DNA of 64,000 nt from Phycomyces nitens (lineage: Eukaryota > Mucoromycota > Mucoromycetes > Mucorales > Phycomycetaceae): assembly GCA_022702545.1 (NCBI GenBank), contig JAHRBC010000007.1, positions 3,658,001 through 3,722,000 of the forward strand, written 5' to 3'. Position numbers and translations under genes: made by a program. Below the pieces are notes generated by a model, which was not told the DNA's origin, searched no databases, and saw only the letters and a list, made by a program, of their open reading frames with translations. Positions 21,758 through 34,476 of this stretch are shown here, in pieces (within the stretch, counting starts at the first letter, position 1; each line of letters begins with the position of its first letter).

Positions 21758-24276
21758 ATGCAATGGCGTCCATTCCTTCTCTTGGTGACAGGAATTGCCA
21801 CAATATATCTTGCTAGTCTACTACAGGACACCCCTTATCCCCATCCAACAAAGATTTCGATATCAGAACAGCCGAAAACGCGGTATCTTGTAGACGAAAC
21901 AATTCTTACCATGGCAAATGGGTATATGTATCAGACATCTATTTGGTTCGAAGCATCTCTTCAAACCAGTCGAGGAATGAAACATGGCATAGGTAGAATG
22001 AAGACTGGTGTGATTGGTAAAGCTTTGAAATGGACATCAATTCATTCACAAGAGATTATATCTATCCTTACAAGCAAATCGCATTGATTATTTTTTTTAT
22101 ATCAAGGTCATTTGAAACAAGTACGGCGACCGCTCAGTGAGCTGTTGGGAAAAGAAGTTGTTTTAGAAGAAGGTTTGTATAAAGAGTCAGAGAAGCAAAA
22201 CTTTTTAGCTTATTCAGAGAAATTATGTGTGCCTAAAGGTTGGACAGAGACATTTAAGCATCAGCTCCGTGGTCCAATATCTAGCATATCAGTCGTGCCG
22301 CCTAGTGAGATTGTTGGCGAAGAAAATGAACTTATATTTGGAGTGCTATATCATGTTCTTGAAGATGAAGAAGCTCAGCATTATGTGAGGGTATATTATA
22401 TACCAAAACTGACGACCACACATATCCCAAACTTTGAATACAAAGATATCTTGCTACCGGGAAATACCTGGGTCAATTCATTCTCTCTTGAACACCACAG
22501 TATTCTATTTTCGCGGTAATTTATCTGCTTAATAGACTGGATTTTCGTAATAGATATTAACCCTAGGACTTTCTTTATTTTTCCGTTTCGATTGGACATA
22601 CTTAGTGATCCTGACAATTACCGCTTCCGTATCGTCTCTTTTCCACAAAACCTTACATCAAAACCACATTCAGCCGACAGCCAGATTATTAAATTAAGAG
22701 ACAGTAAACGAGGAGATCCCTTTGGAAGTAAGTGTGGGATGATAAAAAAAATAGGTAATAATAAACTAATGACATATTGTAGGGTGGTACCAACCAGGAC
22801 AACTTGAAGGCCACAAACTCATCTTGACAAAACTATATTCTCCTGAGCAAGTATACAAAGATGAACGGATATTATTAAATATGGTTATTTATTATATATA
22901 TATATATATATATAATACATATATTTATATTGGCAATTATAGTCCAGATACATATAGAGTATTTACCATGGATTTTCATCAGACACCGCATTCACTTTAT
23001 GAAAATATCACTATTGTTGATGATCAAAAAACAATCACTCAATTATCTGAATTACGTGGTGATGTCCAGGAACACAAATGGAACTGGAGAGATATGGCCA
23101 ACTTGACAGTAATTATTCAACTATCTTCTTCAAGGTCATTGGATAATCAAGGTTACTAAATATAAGATGTTTGAATAGTATGATAATTATGTTGAAGAGG
23201 CTTCTGAATATATTGGATTTGTCGAAGTAGCCAAGCTTCCGCAATATGAGAGGTTAAAGGCTGATTTTCCAAAGTTGTGTTTTGGCAAGTAGAAATTTAT
23301 ACTATACTATAATGTATTGTAGACTATTTGGTTTGTGTATTAATATCTATTTCTCTTTCTCTCTCTAGCTCGCTCTAGTGACGCAAAGACAGTTGTATTT
23401 CCACTTGTTGGATCAGAGTTTCTGATTATTGACTACACTGATCGCATTGACTTGTTAGAGAAAGACAAAAAGGAAAGGAAGCACCTGTATAAGAACGACG
23501 AAGGCACCTTTCTACCTGAATATTACTATTGGTCAAAAACCAAACTGAGTACCAACGTTTACGATATACAGATTACAGGCTTTAGCCTTAATGACCATGG
23601 CAACATATTGGCTTTATGGACCGAACACGACAATCTCTATATTTATAAACGTGGTGATGCAGACTTACATAGTGTTCCCAAGCAAACACCAAATATTTAT
23701 GAAGATGGTACCGTTTTTGAGACTATGGGAAAAAAGTCCAATGTAGATGGGATCTCAAGCTCAGATCCAAAAGGATCGTCTGATAGATTCTTGGATGAAT
23801 GGACTTTGCGAATGGTGATTACTCCAACCGAAAGAACTCATGGATATGCGGTAAATATTATGAATTTTATAAAAACAACCCCAGTAGTACACTTTTGTTT
23901 TAATATATTATGGTCTTATAGAAGATCAGTTCGATTCAATTCCTAAACAATACAAATGCCTATGATGGAACAATAGGAAACTATCTATGTAAGTTTATAA
24001 TAAATTATTATAGCTGTTGCGATTGCTAATATTGTGCCGAGTAGTCGTTAGTCTCAATAATGGCATGGTTAGCTCTTACTATGTTGATGAAGCAGAAGAA
24101 AGAAAAGAAATGAACTTTTTGACATTTGTTACTGACCGATGGGATATGTTGACTGGTAAGACATTTTGATGTGGTTTATCCACCAATCATTCTTCACTAA
24201 CTCTGTGATACTTATAGCTATGTCTATGATTGTATCTGCGTTTGTTTTTAACGAATGTAATTACCTTGGATCTTAA
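21758..24276 (+). CDS. Unclassified membrane-anchored, possibly beta-propeller protein (multi-exon)
   Basis: The ATG at 21758 opens with a hydrophobic signal-anchor (RPFLLLVTGIATIYLASLL). Downstream exons link well by GT...AG introns: the 23105-23174 intron has a TTACTAAAT branch point and TAG acceptor. Other joins occur near 22.73-22.78, 23.29-23.38, 23.85-23.93, 23.99-24.05 and 24.15-24.22 kb, ending LGS-TAA at 24276. Repeated strand-like segments (SSISVVPPSE, VNSFSLEHHSILFSR, ITGFSLNDHGNILALWTE, ISSIQFLNNTNAYDG) suggest propeller blades. An HKWNWRDMANL motif precedes a VEVAKLPQYERLKADFPKLCFG segment. First-exon boundaries (21.99-22.11 kb) and the region around an (AT)n run at 22.89 kb are uncertain. 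I recognise no family. Confidence 0.6.
22893..22915. repeat. (AT)n microsatellite inside a gene
   Basis: About eleven AT units. The surrounding frame stays open, reading alternating I and Y, so it is either coding or lies in an intron whose borders I could not fix. Confidence 0.7.
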
Positions 24277-24562
24277 GTTTTTATTCAATATTTATATTTT
24301 TATACATTTTACCTACTTTGGATTCAGTTTTCTGGTAATAAAATAAAAGCAGCTTGAATTTAATTATATACCAGTCCCACAATAACATTTTATAAATAAG
24401 AAAAATTAGAAACTAAGTATGGACTTTTATTGCTATAAATATTATTATACTGCCTTTTGCTTAGTAATGGTTAACATTGTTTAGACTTGGAATCAATTCA
24501 TTTCTTCTTTAAAAAGAATCAATGTTATTTCAAGAACTGAGATGTAGATTAGAATACCTCAT

Positions 24563-25555
24563 CTAATTATCAGTAAAGGGAGGAAGACCAAATTTCTATA
24601 AATATTTTTCATAAAAAAAAACAATCAATTAGTTAACATTCTTCTTGAAATCAATATGGGTACATATTTACCTCTGGTACAAACTTCTCCATAGAGTCCA
24701 ATACAATTGCTGCTCCATGTGTTTCGTTGTCTTTACCTAATGCCAGAATGTTGGCGTCGGGGATCCATACCACCTAACATAATTGAAGTTATGAGAGTTT
24801 AGCGAGCTGGTTCGTCATTTTTATAAAAGAATCTCTTTGCCAGTATAAAAAAGCAAGACACGTTCATCTAGATTATACTTACATGCATCTTGGCATTTAT
24901 ACCAGCCTCGACACCATTTACTGCGTCCTCAAATACTAAACAATTCTCTGCTGGTGGATTCCCAAGACGTTGCTGGGCCACCAAAAACAAATCCGGGGAA
25001 GGTTTTCCATTTACAATACCCTTGTCATCTCCACAAACAATGTGATCAAACAATTTGAAAAGTTCTTTGTTTAAAGATGTCTTTAATTCAAACTTTTCTC
25101 TTGAGGAAGACGTTGCAACAGCAATAGGTATGCCATTTGAATGAAGGTGACGGATCAAGTGCTCGACACCTGGTAAAGGTTTAACCAGTGGGAACAAAGA
25201 TTCTTGAATCTCAGAGGTGATGGTGAGATATTCTTGGACTGACATTGGTAGGCTATAAGCCTTGATGACCATGGCTGCAGACTAGAAAGTAACATGTGGG
25301 ATTAGATGCAATGTGAGAGATTACATTCCAATACATAAATACCTCGAGACTAGTTCTACCCATCAAAGTACTCTTAACATCCCAAGTGAATTGTGCTCCT
25401 TTAGCGTATTTGTCAAGTACAATCTGGGTTACTTCCGTATAGACACGCTCAGTGTCTAACAGAAGGCCATCCTAAAATTAAATCGGTTATTGGAGCGAAT
25501 TACACGGTGCTGATTATATTACCATATCAAATATACAGTGCGTAATGTGAGCCAT
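24563..25555 (-). CDS. HAD hydrolase, pseudouridine-5'-phosphatase type (5 exons, 231 aa)
   Basis: Minus-strand exons 25555-25523, 25471-25343, 25281-24883, 24773-24672 and 24595-24563 join in frame to 231 aa, ending KFGLPPFTDN. All HAD motifs are present. Motif I is FDMDG with nucleophile D10 and acid/base D12; motif II is the Thr/Ser in VATSSS (about 111-112); motif III is K147 in GKPSPD; motif IV is E172/D173 in VFEDAVNGVEAG. The helical cap between motifs I and II places it with subfamily I phosphatases close to human PUDP and fungal equivalents, which dephosphorylate small phosphoesters in the cytosol. Substrate is inferred from family resemblance; other HAD-I sugar phosphatases are possible. 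Confidence 0.88.
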
Positions 25556-26723
25556 TATTAATATAGTGACAAGAGAAACAAACAAGTAGCTTAAATACTT
25601 GGTCTTATGATATTTTAATTTGAAAATGATTATTTTTGTTTTTAAGGAGCGGAGCTCTGGTTTATTGGCGCGACTTGTGCTAGTTGTCTTTAGAGTAATA
25701 ACCTCTGGTCCCTTATTTATAGGCCAACAAGATGCAGATATAACTTATCGCGTGTAACTGACAGCTTAATAAGGAAATATGATAATTTATAGAATTCTGA
25801 CTGTCACAGGACTCTTGTCCAAAAGACTTGAGGCGTCACGGCTTGTTTTTTGTTTTTAAATTTAGTGTTTTGTAAAGACATGTGTGCAAACAGCTCGACA
25901 GCTAGACAGGTAATAGCCATTGATATATCTGTTCTTCACCTTGTAAGCAGATATATATATATATATAAGGAAAAGGGCGTGATGATGGCATTGGTGGCAA
26001 GAAAAGGAATTTGGTCAAAGATGAAACCCTAGTGATATTTCTATAGATCTAAAAGCCCATAGACAAGGATGGAAGCAAGCTACAAGGAGATATCAATCGG
26101 AGGTGAGAAGATGGAGCTATACAATATATGATAGATGTTATAAGCTTGAAGTGAAAACCCAAGCTTATCTATTAAGATATGTGTCAGAGAGATAACTTGA
26201 GTAGGTACGTAAAGAGAAAGCTTTCTTGGGATTCGATATTTATTCGATAAAGAAACCAAGTGGAAGATCAAAAAGTGGTAGGAGGAGAAAATGACTAGAA
26301 TTTGTGCCATTGAATAAAATTGTCGGTGGTACATCCTTGGTAGATGATATGGTTACTTCACAAGAGAAACGGAATTGACGCGTGAAGAGGCGGATCCAAG
26401 GAAATATTGGGGAGCGAGCTAAATTAAAGCGTAGAGGATCAACTTGGAAATTATTACACTGACCTAAATTAATTCAGTAGCTTTTTTAGAATTCCGAAAC
26501 TTTTCAATGAATACACAACTTCTTTACATCTTTTTATCAGAATAAAATATAGATACAAGGTTGAAAATATTATGAACGATAGATATAATATATATCAATA
26601 TAAAAATACAATTTATTTGAAGGTTTAATGGGTATGAGATCCATGATTTTTCTTTAGTTCTTGAATCCGATTTAGCATTGACATGCAATGGGATTCTATA
26701 ACTTTCTTGGGTATTCTTTTTCA
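25556..26723. other. Intergenic region
   Basis: Upstream DNA of the HAD phosphatase gene, then AT-rich sequence with a short (AT)n run near 25950. The last ~200 bp may be the 3' flank of the Tc1 copy that follows. No gene supported. Confidence 0.45.
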
Positions 26724-27679
26724 TTATTCTTGTAGTGCACGAGCCAAAGAGTGTTTATTCGTGAGCTTCACCTTACTAGCTCTCAACATATGTTCCAAGT
26801 AGGACCATATGTTCTCTATTGGGCTCAGGTAAGGGCTGTTTGCTGGCCATGTCATAACAGGAAGATTCACCTTCTTTTTGTACTCTTCAGTCAAAAAAAT
26901 CTTATGACAAGGTGCATTATCTTCTTGGAAAATGAATTCTCCATGTTTCCTTTGCTCAAGACTTTGAAACCAGGACATGAAATTACGTTTTAAGAGTCTT
27001 TTGTACTTGTGCTGATTTAGCGTACCATCAACAATTATAAGCTTTCCCACACCTCCAGTCCAAATACACCCCCATACCATCACTGAACCCCCTCCACCTT
27101 GAACCTTTGGCACAATATATCCTCTCCTGAACTTCTGCTGCTTTGTGCGCCACACACGAACATTTCCAGCCCTCAGGAAAACCATGAATCTGGACTCATC
27201 ACTCCAGATCACTCAATTCCATTGCTGATTGCGACGACGAGCCTCATTAGCAAACCTCAGGCGGTTTTTTATATGCCTTTCCAGCAATAAAGGCTTTCTG
27301 GCAGCTGCACATGACCGTATTCCAAGTTTCTTTAGGTACTTTCGAATGGCATCTCTCTTGATTGCAACACCTGATGATGTCTGAATCTCATCCGTAATGT
27401 TATCTAATGTTGCTGTTGGATTCTTGCGGACGATATTACTGAGAGATCTTGGATCACGATATTTCAATAGACAGGGTCTTGATGTTTTTTAACAAGGGAA
27501 GTGCCGGTTTTTTTCACTCTCTGCATTGTTGCTTTAACTGTAGGATAGGGTATATTATATCGCCGTGCGATCTCAGCCATGGATGTACCAGAGTCAAAGG
27601 CACCAACAATCTTGCCTTTCATATAATCAGAAAGTTCAGTCCTCTTCTGGGAGGTATTCTTAATAGTTTTAGAAGACAT
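26724..27679 (-). pseudogene. Tc1/mariner transposase, one frameshift and one stop
   Basis: ATG at 27679. The N-terminal helix-turn-helix half (MKGKIVGAFDSGTSMAEIAR, IPYPTVKATMQRVKKTGTS) is followed by a one-base frameshift in an A-run near 27480. A second helix region and the catalytic core follow. DDE residues are visible as WSDESRF, QEDNAPCH and LSPIENIW. A TGA at 27213-27215 sits just before the first Asp (QQWN-stop-VIWSDES) and may derive from CGA. Both lesions are simple, so the insertion is fairly young. Terminal repeats were not found by eye. Confidence 0.85.
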
Positions 27680-27745
27680 GAGAAGAATCGAATGAGAAAA
27701 ACAAAAACAAAAACAAAAAAAACAAAAATAAAAGTTTTTGATCAA

Positions 27746-28407
27746 AATTCCCTAATTAGGAATGTATACTCATAATCCAAGCTACTGTAGATGCTTTATC
27801 TAATCAAGAAAGACTCTAATCAGTTCAAATCAAGGCCGTATACAATTATATATATTTGATGATTCATTTTAATCGCCACCCAAGAATATTAACTTTGCCA
27901 CCTTCAAAAGGCAGAGAAAATATTGTAGTTCAATAATCATTGAAAATAAAGACATATTCTCATGTCTATCCAATAGAACTACCTAATATTCTTAATGCCT
28001 TCTAAAGTGAACAATTAAGATCTAATCCAAGTCTTATACTTTCCTCAGTTTAATCGATATATTCAGAGTTGAAATCACATACTTTTTGCAGTGGTTATAT
28101 GTTTTCCTTTCAAACTTACACTCTAGATACCTTGTCACAGTTAAAAGTGTAAGTCTTTTAAATAGAGTTACCAAAGTATTTGCTCTATATAAACTGTTTA
28201 TATACACATCTTTGGTTGTACGAACCTATAAAGAACTGTGTTGAAGAAGAATACTCATCTGATAATAAATTTATTAATCTGGAATTAATTCAAGAGGACA
28301 GGCCAATTAACAAAGCAAGTCACATCCCTTTTAGTAATATTGGCAAATGAGACAAAGTAGTACTTTAACCCTCTACAGTCTTTATTATCATTATCGTCGT
28401 GTTTGTA
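27746..28407. other. Intergenic region
   Basis: AT-rich DNA between the Tc1 copy and the 28.4-kb gene. No feature recognised. Confidence 0.45.
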
Positions 28408-29643
28408 ATGAGTTCAAGAAAGCATCACAATAGTCATGAATCTGATGATGATCAACATAAAAGTCATTCAAAAAAGTCAAGCAGAAAATCATCAAACATC
28501 TCCGATGACTTGAAAGATCAGATTAAGCGTATGTCATTATACACAATGTTATAACAGCTATTCTAAGCTTTTAATTGATCTGATTGTTTATCTCAATTAG
28601 CCATTACAGATGAGGATTACTTTGAAAAAGCAACAGAGTTCCGCCTTTGGCTTAAAGAAGTAAAGCACAAATATTTTAATGAACTCGATTCCAGTGATTC
28701 TCGATATTACTTCAAAAAATTTGTCAAAGCGTGGAATCGCTTTGAGCTTCAAGGTATAAAGCTTTAAAGTATATCCATATAAGATGGTATTTAGAATAGC
28801 CATTACTATGATAACCATGTATATATATGGAAGCGATGCTAAAGAATGTTGATCATTACATTCAATAGAAAAATACTACAAGGGTCTAACCTCTGCACAG
28901 CTGGCTTCATCAGATACAACACGTTACAAATGGAAATTTGCATCAAAAGTTGATCAATATGAGCTCGATACTATTAGAGATAGTGTGGATACAATGACGA
29001 GTAGAGGGGCTGTTAAAGAAATGTCTAATAAAGGTCGGCGAAGGAATGTTGGGCCTGCAATGCCTAGTAGCTCCAACATCAGACAGGACAGAGAAAGTAA
29101 TCGACTCTTTTTATTCAGTCTTTATGGCATGATTTGGTGCACCAATCGTTTCTCACCTATATTTTTTCTTTAAATCTTAGCCGCTGAAGAACGATTGGAG
29201 GCAGAGAGAATGAGACGAAAGACAGAATCCAAAAACCTACGCCGAAAGCGAGATTCTTATCTTGACGAAGTTGCGCCAAAAGAAACTGGGCGTGAGGCCA
29301 TGATTGAAAAACGCAAAGCCATGAATGCATTCCACAAACGAGAAAGGAGTCCAGATGTAGAACTTAGTGAAGCTGATCTGATGGGAGGAGACGATTTTCA
29401 GTCAAGGTAAGACAAAGAACAAAAGGAAATTAAATTAAAGCGGCAGATGCTTATAAAAATTACTACATTAGATTAGCTGCTGAAAAACAGCGCGAAGAAC
29501 GCCGAAATGCGAGAAAGGCAGAATATCAACAACGTTATGCACCTCCCCAAGATAGAGTTGCTGAATACAAAGCCAAGGAAAATGCGACTATTGAGATGTT
29601 TAGAAAGATGGCAGAAGAGCAAAAGAGACGTGGCGGGTTATAA
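28408..29643 (+). CDS. Conserved charged coiled-coil protein of unknown function (5 exons, 299 aa)
   Basis: Exons 28408-28528, 28601-28753, 28869-29096, 29181-29406 and 29472-29643 join in frame to 299 aa. The N terminus is Ser/Lys/His-rich and disordered. A folded block follows (DEDYFEKATEFRLWLKEVK, YYFKKFVKAWNRFELQEKYY), with regularly placed aromatic and basic residues that I associate with a conserved eukaryotic family of unknown name. The C-terminal half is a highly charged Arg/Glu/Lys helix (AAEERLEAERMRRKTESKNL, KQREERRNARKAEYQQR) ending EEQKRRGGL. Composition suggests a nuclear or RNA-associated protein, which is inference only. Confidence 0.8.
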
Positions 29644-30649
29644 GATAAACATATCCATATATAAAGAAAGATTAGATGGACCCATTACTGTTGTTTCTAC
29701 TTTTCTAAATCGCCAATGAAAGACGTGTGCTCAGAAATCGTATTGACTACTCAGATATTATCCCCAAGAAGTCTGATATAAAACATCACAATCTCTGTAA
29801 TACTACTAATCCTTTTAAAAATAATTTCGCTATGATGTGTATTGTACATCTTTATATATTTTAAAAAATACACATTAATTTTTGACTAGCTAATTTTAAA
29901 GATCACATTTTAAACCGGATTAAAATTACACATACACATTTAGAGTCTACCATTACTTTATATCATACATTTATCAAAAATTAGTTATTTTAAAAATTGA
30001 GATTTATATAAAGTATATATTATTATTTAAAAAGTAAATAGGAGCAGGATGGTTCTATGGTCAATAATATAGAAGCTTTTATCCCTTTTGTTAACTTAAG
30101 AATGACTTGGTTAACTGATATTTAGTCCCATCTATTTACAACAGAAAATATATTGATTAAGCTTCAATTTCACCACTTATCCTTGATCAATCTTTCATAT
30201 TTTGTTTTTTCTTATTCTCTTTATTCTTACAAACATATCATCTTTAAATTCAAAAATAAAATAGAATATAAAGCCCTCTTAGAGCATACGCTTTATTCAC
30301 AAAATATTGCCGCATTTGTGGAAGAAAATTTGGCGTGTTGCATTCGTCGCATTTATGTATATTTTGTATTATAAAAATTTCCAGGAATACGACATTTAAT
30401 CTTCAAAAACTGCGCCAATAATTTGCGAAAATAGTGTATATCCGCCATTTATATAATTAAAAGTTTATTATTATTGGACTCCATAATGCCAAATTCTCCA
30501 TTGCTGAAATATCCAAGTAAATCGTTGTGGTATAATGAAAAGATAGTATAAAACCAAGTCTGTCGAAGATTATTCTCAATCATAAGCTCCCAAACTTTTC
30601 AATGGGAGAGATAAATCTCATTTGGAGAAGATCGTAAGGAGAAATTTCT
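29644..30649. other. Intergenic region
   Basis: Very AT-rich, with no supported gene or repeat. Confidence 0.5.
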
Positions 30650-31290
30650 ACTAGACATTAAGAAAAATTACTCGCGAGATGAGAGTAATCGAAATATCCA
30701 TCTCTAAATTTACTATTAACAAGATCTTGTATAGTCTTGATTTTAGCTGTTATATTCCATTGAACAAGTCTTGCATGATTCAAACAGATATGTCTACATG
30801 TCGAAAGTGGGCTCAAGCAAGACATGAATATAATGAGGAGAAAGATAATGGCTTGGAGTGATGAGTCTCGGTCATCCATATTTAAACAAAATGGAGGGTC
30901 AGTGATGACATGAGTGTGTATTTGAATAGGAGATGTTCGACCCTTTGTTATATTTAAAGATACTATGAATGCAAAAGCATATATTGAAATCTTCCGAAAA
31001 AAATACAAACCATACTATGATATGCTTCCAGGTAAGGACAAAGCGGGGTAAAATTTCCGAGAAGGCGGTGCTATATCACACAAGGCAACTATGTTAAAAA
31101 ATGTAAAGATCTTGGGATCAATATTCTTGAATGGCCCTATAAATCCCAGATCTGAGTCGCATACGGAATATTTGGAGACATTTAGATAGCTCTGTGCGCT
31201 CAATACTATGATAACCAAAAAAATTGTGGTTGGAAGAAGCTTTGAAAGAGGATATAAAGACTATTGGTAGTAATTTAATTACGAAATAAC
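30650..31290 (+). pseudogene. Tc1/mariner relic
   Basis: Fragments in mixed frames still show WAQARHEYNEE followed by AWSDESRSSIFK, then GGSVMT, a decayed middle with DTMNAKAYIEIFRKKYKPY, and a degraded second-Asp region. Many stops and deletions; it is an old copy. Related in layout to the 39.2-kb relic. Confidence 0.65.
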
Positions 31291-33042
31291 GCATGAGTAT
31301 CCCAGACAAACTATTAGCTGTAAAGAGATATATAAACAATACAAAAAAGTAAAGAGATATAAATGTGGACTTGTCATACTAAATATCTATTTATTTTTTA
31401 TTAATTAAATATTTGTTTTTAAGCTTTGCAGTAGCCACATTTTATAGGAATTTTATGAGCATTGGCTATGCATTTAAAGTATATAAAGCTCTAAATAAAA
31501 TATACTTAATTTCCATTCATACTGGAATTTACACTTAAATTAATTTTACCTTGTAGAAGAACACTTCAAAGCGCATTGATCCCTTCCAAAAATAATTCAG
31601 AGGATGGACTAGGTGACTTTCTATCTTTCATATATATATATAGACCATTCTAACAAAAGTATTAAAAGAATACCAAAATAATACATATTTGGAGGTGATA
31701 AAGTGACCCCTGTATAGTCTTGATTTTAGTAGATCCGAGAGTATATGGGTACATCTTGCGATAATAATGGGAGTTAGAATATTCTAGGCTAATTATTGTA
31801 AGGGTTTAAAACATTTTCTAAAATAGCTTATAAATTATCAGTTAAATTATGTAAGCTCACTGTAATTCAATGGTAAGTTGTTTGCCCACATTTAAAAACA
31901 ACAAGGGTGTGTACTCAATTTATTAAAACTTTTATGATAGTATCTTTTTATAATATAGAATTTCATGAGCCTACTCATATTGTATTTTGATACGGTGTTA
32001 TAGTAGTAAAAATAAAATAAAAAGAGAAAATAACATTTAAAGGTACCTCTTTATCAATGGAGTAAGATTTGTGTCATTAACCAGACTACGAGACTACGAG
32101 ACTACGAGACTGTAAATATAATATTGTTTTCAAACCATTCCATGTAAGTGTATTTTGAGATAATTTATTCTCCAATATATTTTTGCATATTAGGTTAGAT
32201 ATTGATAACAGAATATTTGCTAAAATTTAATAGGATGCCATACTTATTCAAATACGTATTATAAGCAACCCAGCTCAACAACAATTAAAATCATCAAAGC
32301 TTTCAAGAAAGAAACACAAAAAGCTAATTAGTATACAATGATAAGTATTTTCTTATTCGAGATCATTATATTTGATACTAAATTCTTTTTTGGAAATAAA
32401 TACACTTTTATCTATCGATTACTTTATGAACTTTGGTATATGATTTTTGCTTCACATGATATCAAGTGTAGAAAATACATGTGTAATACAGTGCTTCCAA
32501 AAAAAAATGGTATTATACTATATGATATACAAGATAGCGATATTTGGTAAAGTTGTTGCAAATGCGATATTAATTTATAGAGGAATTTGTCTGGAATTCA
32601 TAAGATAGTATTGCTCTTTTATGCCTTTGGAAGAAAATATTAATTATTTTCTGATAAAGTCTGGCTATTTTTTAGTAAAGATATTTTCTTACCGTGTACA
32701 CCGGGATACTGTTTAAAAATGGCGCTGACGGAGGATTCGGTGTGGTTCTTAATTTTTAAACATTGTGTTTATGTATCACAAAAAAAAGATCGAGTGTTTT
32801 TACTTTTGATTTATCAAGTAGATTGTGTAAGCATTAAAGAATAATAAAAATTATATAGTAGAATACATTTTTGATTTTACAAAATGAACCTTAGGACAAT
32901 ATTATACTCTTTATAGCCCTGGAATTAGGGCACATTTATGGACATGGGACCAGGTGATGGTGCCAAGTTAAAAACTTATTATTTTTGTACTCTTTCCAAA
33001 AGGAAAGTTTTCTTTTGTATTAACCAAAAAGAAAGTTGTGTG
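31291..33042. other. Intergenic AT-rich DNA with minor repeats
   Basis: No gene supported. Contains a short 8-bp tandem repeat (AGACTACG) at about 32083-32111 and a weak tRNA-like stretch at about 31853-31921. Confidence 0.5.
32083..32111. repeat. 8-bp tandem repeat
   Basis: AGACTACG repeated about 3.5 times. Confidence 0.8.
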
Positions 33043-33237
33043 CAATCAGACATATGGAATTTTGCGCTTTCTCAAAAATAAATAGCGGCCTATTAAACAA
33101 TACTTTATTTAGTTTAAATTACTCATCACTTTTAAAACCAAATGTCAAAACTATAGCCAGCTAAAGCTATTTGAAAAATTGCGCATAACTATCGTATATT
33201 TTCTGCACCGGTTTATCTTTTTTCACTCTGTAATAAT
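33043..33237 (+). repeat. Left arm of 195-bp inverted repeat
   Basis: Pairs with 34085-34279 at 193 of 195 positions; the spacer is 847 bp. No target duplication flanks the arms. Could be the terminal repeat of a foldback element or a recent inverted duplication. Confidence 0.9.
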
Positions 33238-33489
33238 GATATAATATAATTGTGAATAATTTTTGTGACGGATAAAGCTTAGAATCCAGTGGAGTATGGC
33301 ACAATAAATTTTGATTATTCTAACATAATATTTGATATAATCCCTAGTAAACAAACTTGCCATGCCTCGACTGCCTTCTAACAAAGATTATTTTTAATAA
33401 TTCTCCGAGACGTTTAAAATTCAAGTATTTTTATAGGGATTATTATCCATGAAATCTCTTTAATAAAAATACAAAAGAATACAGGCATT

Positions 33490-34010
33490 ATTATGCTCAG
33501 CTGTTTAGTGGGTCTCGGTTGCTTTGGAGCAGAAGAGGAGTTTTACCACTTCCTTTTGGTTTTTACTTACTTTATAGTGTTTTTGAGAGCTTTCTGATTT
33601 CCAAAGTTAGAAACAGTAAACCCCCAATCACATTCTGTAGCCTTGAATTTACAAGTATATGAGACAGATCCAAAATATTCTTGACTCTACCGGAGAGTTT
33701 GTGACCTAAATTCAAGCAGAAAACAACAAAGGAGGGGAAGAAAGCAAGCAGTTATTCTGAGCGAGACCCGAAAGAAGTCTCTGGAGTCCCTCTCATGTCT
33801 CGCCCAGTACCAATGAGTTTCATAAAGAGAGTGGTGCTATTATGCTTTAATTACCACGGCTCGTACAAGGAAAGTGAGAAAAATTGGTCTTGGGTGGAGA
33901 GAGTAACTGTGAGGGTGAAAAGGGGACATATAATGAGACCGAGACATGGTGACTAAATCTTTACACTATTACCCCCGTCCAAAGTGAGATAAATACGAAA
34001 GATCCATGTC
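33490..34010 (+). repeat. Dispersed repeat, copy 1
   Basis: Shares blocks with the reverse complement of 41700-42190, for example GTGACCTAAATTCAAGCAGA (33697) against GTGACCTAAAGTCAAGCAGA, and CCAAAGTGAGATAAA near 33979. Similarity is patchy but collinear. It is more GC-rich than its surroundings and has no coding potential. It fills most of the spacer between the 195-bp arms. Confidence 0.6.
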
Positions 34011-34084
34011 AATATTCAAGTACATTTGTTGGCTTGGAATGCTCAAGAACTATATTGGGATTATCAAAAAGGATTGGCCTTTAA

Positions 34085-34279
34085 ATTATTACAGAGTGAA
34101 AAAAGATAAACCGGTGCAGAGAATATACGATAGTTATGCGCAATTTTTCAAATAGCTTTAGCTGGCTATAGTTTTGACATTTGGTTTTAAAAGTGATGAG
34201 TAATTTAAACTCAATAAAGTATTGTTTAATAGGCCGCTATTTATTTTTGAGAAAGCGCAAAATTCCATATGTCTGATTG
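34085..34279 (-). repeat. Right arm of 195-bp inverted repeat
   Basis: Reverse-complement partner of 33043-33237; ends 197 bp before the start codon of the 34.5-kb gene. Confidence 0.9.
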
Positions 34280-34476
34280 TACTCCAGAATCGTATCACCA
34301 GAGATTCCATGTTTAGAACATGTCCGTATCATCTTTGGGTTGGACGCCTTTCTTTGACGGACCGAATCTTAAATCAGGATACATCATAGTACACTCAAGG
34401 AAGCTTAAATAGCCCATCTCTTTCCTTTCCTCTTTTTACGTCTTTCTGCCTCCTTTCCTAAAATTCAAACAAAAGA

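Noticed and set aside
21758..22519. Idea that this gene encodes ER glucosidase I (type II anchor plus long ectodomain)
   Set aside because: None of the GH63 motifs appear in any frame; downstream exons look like a repeated propeller instead.
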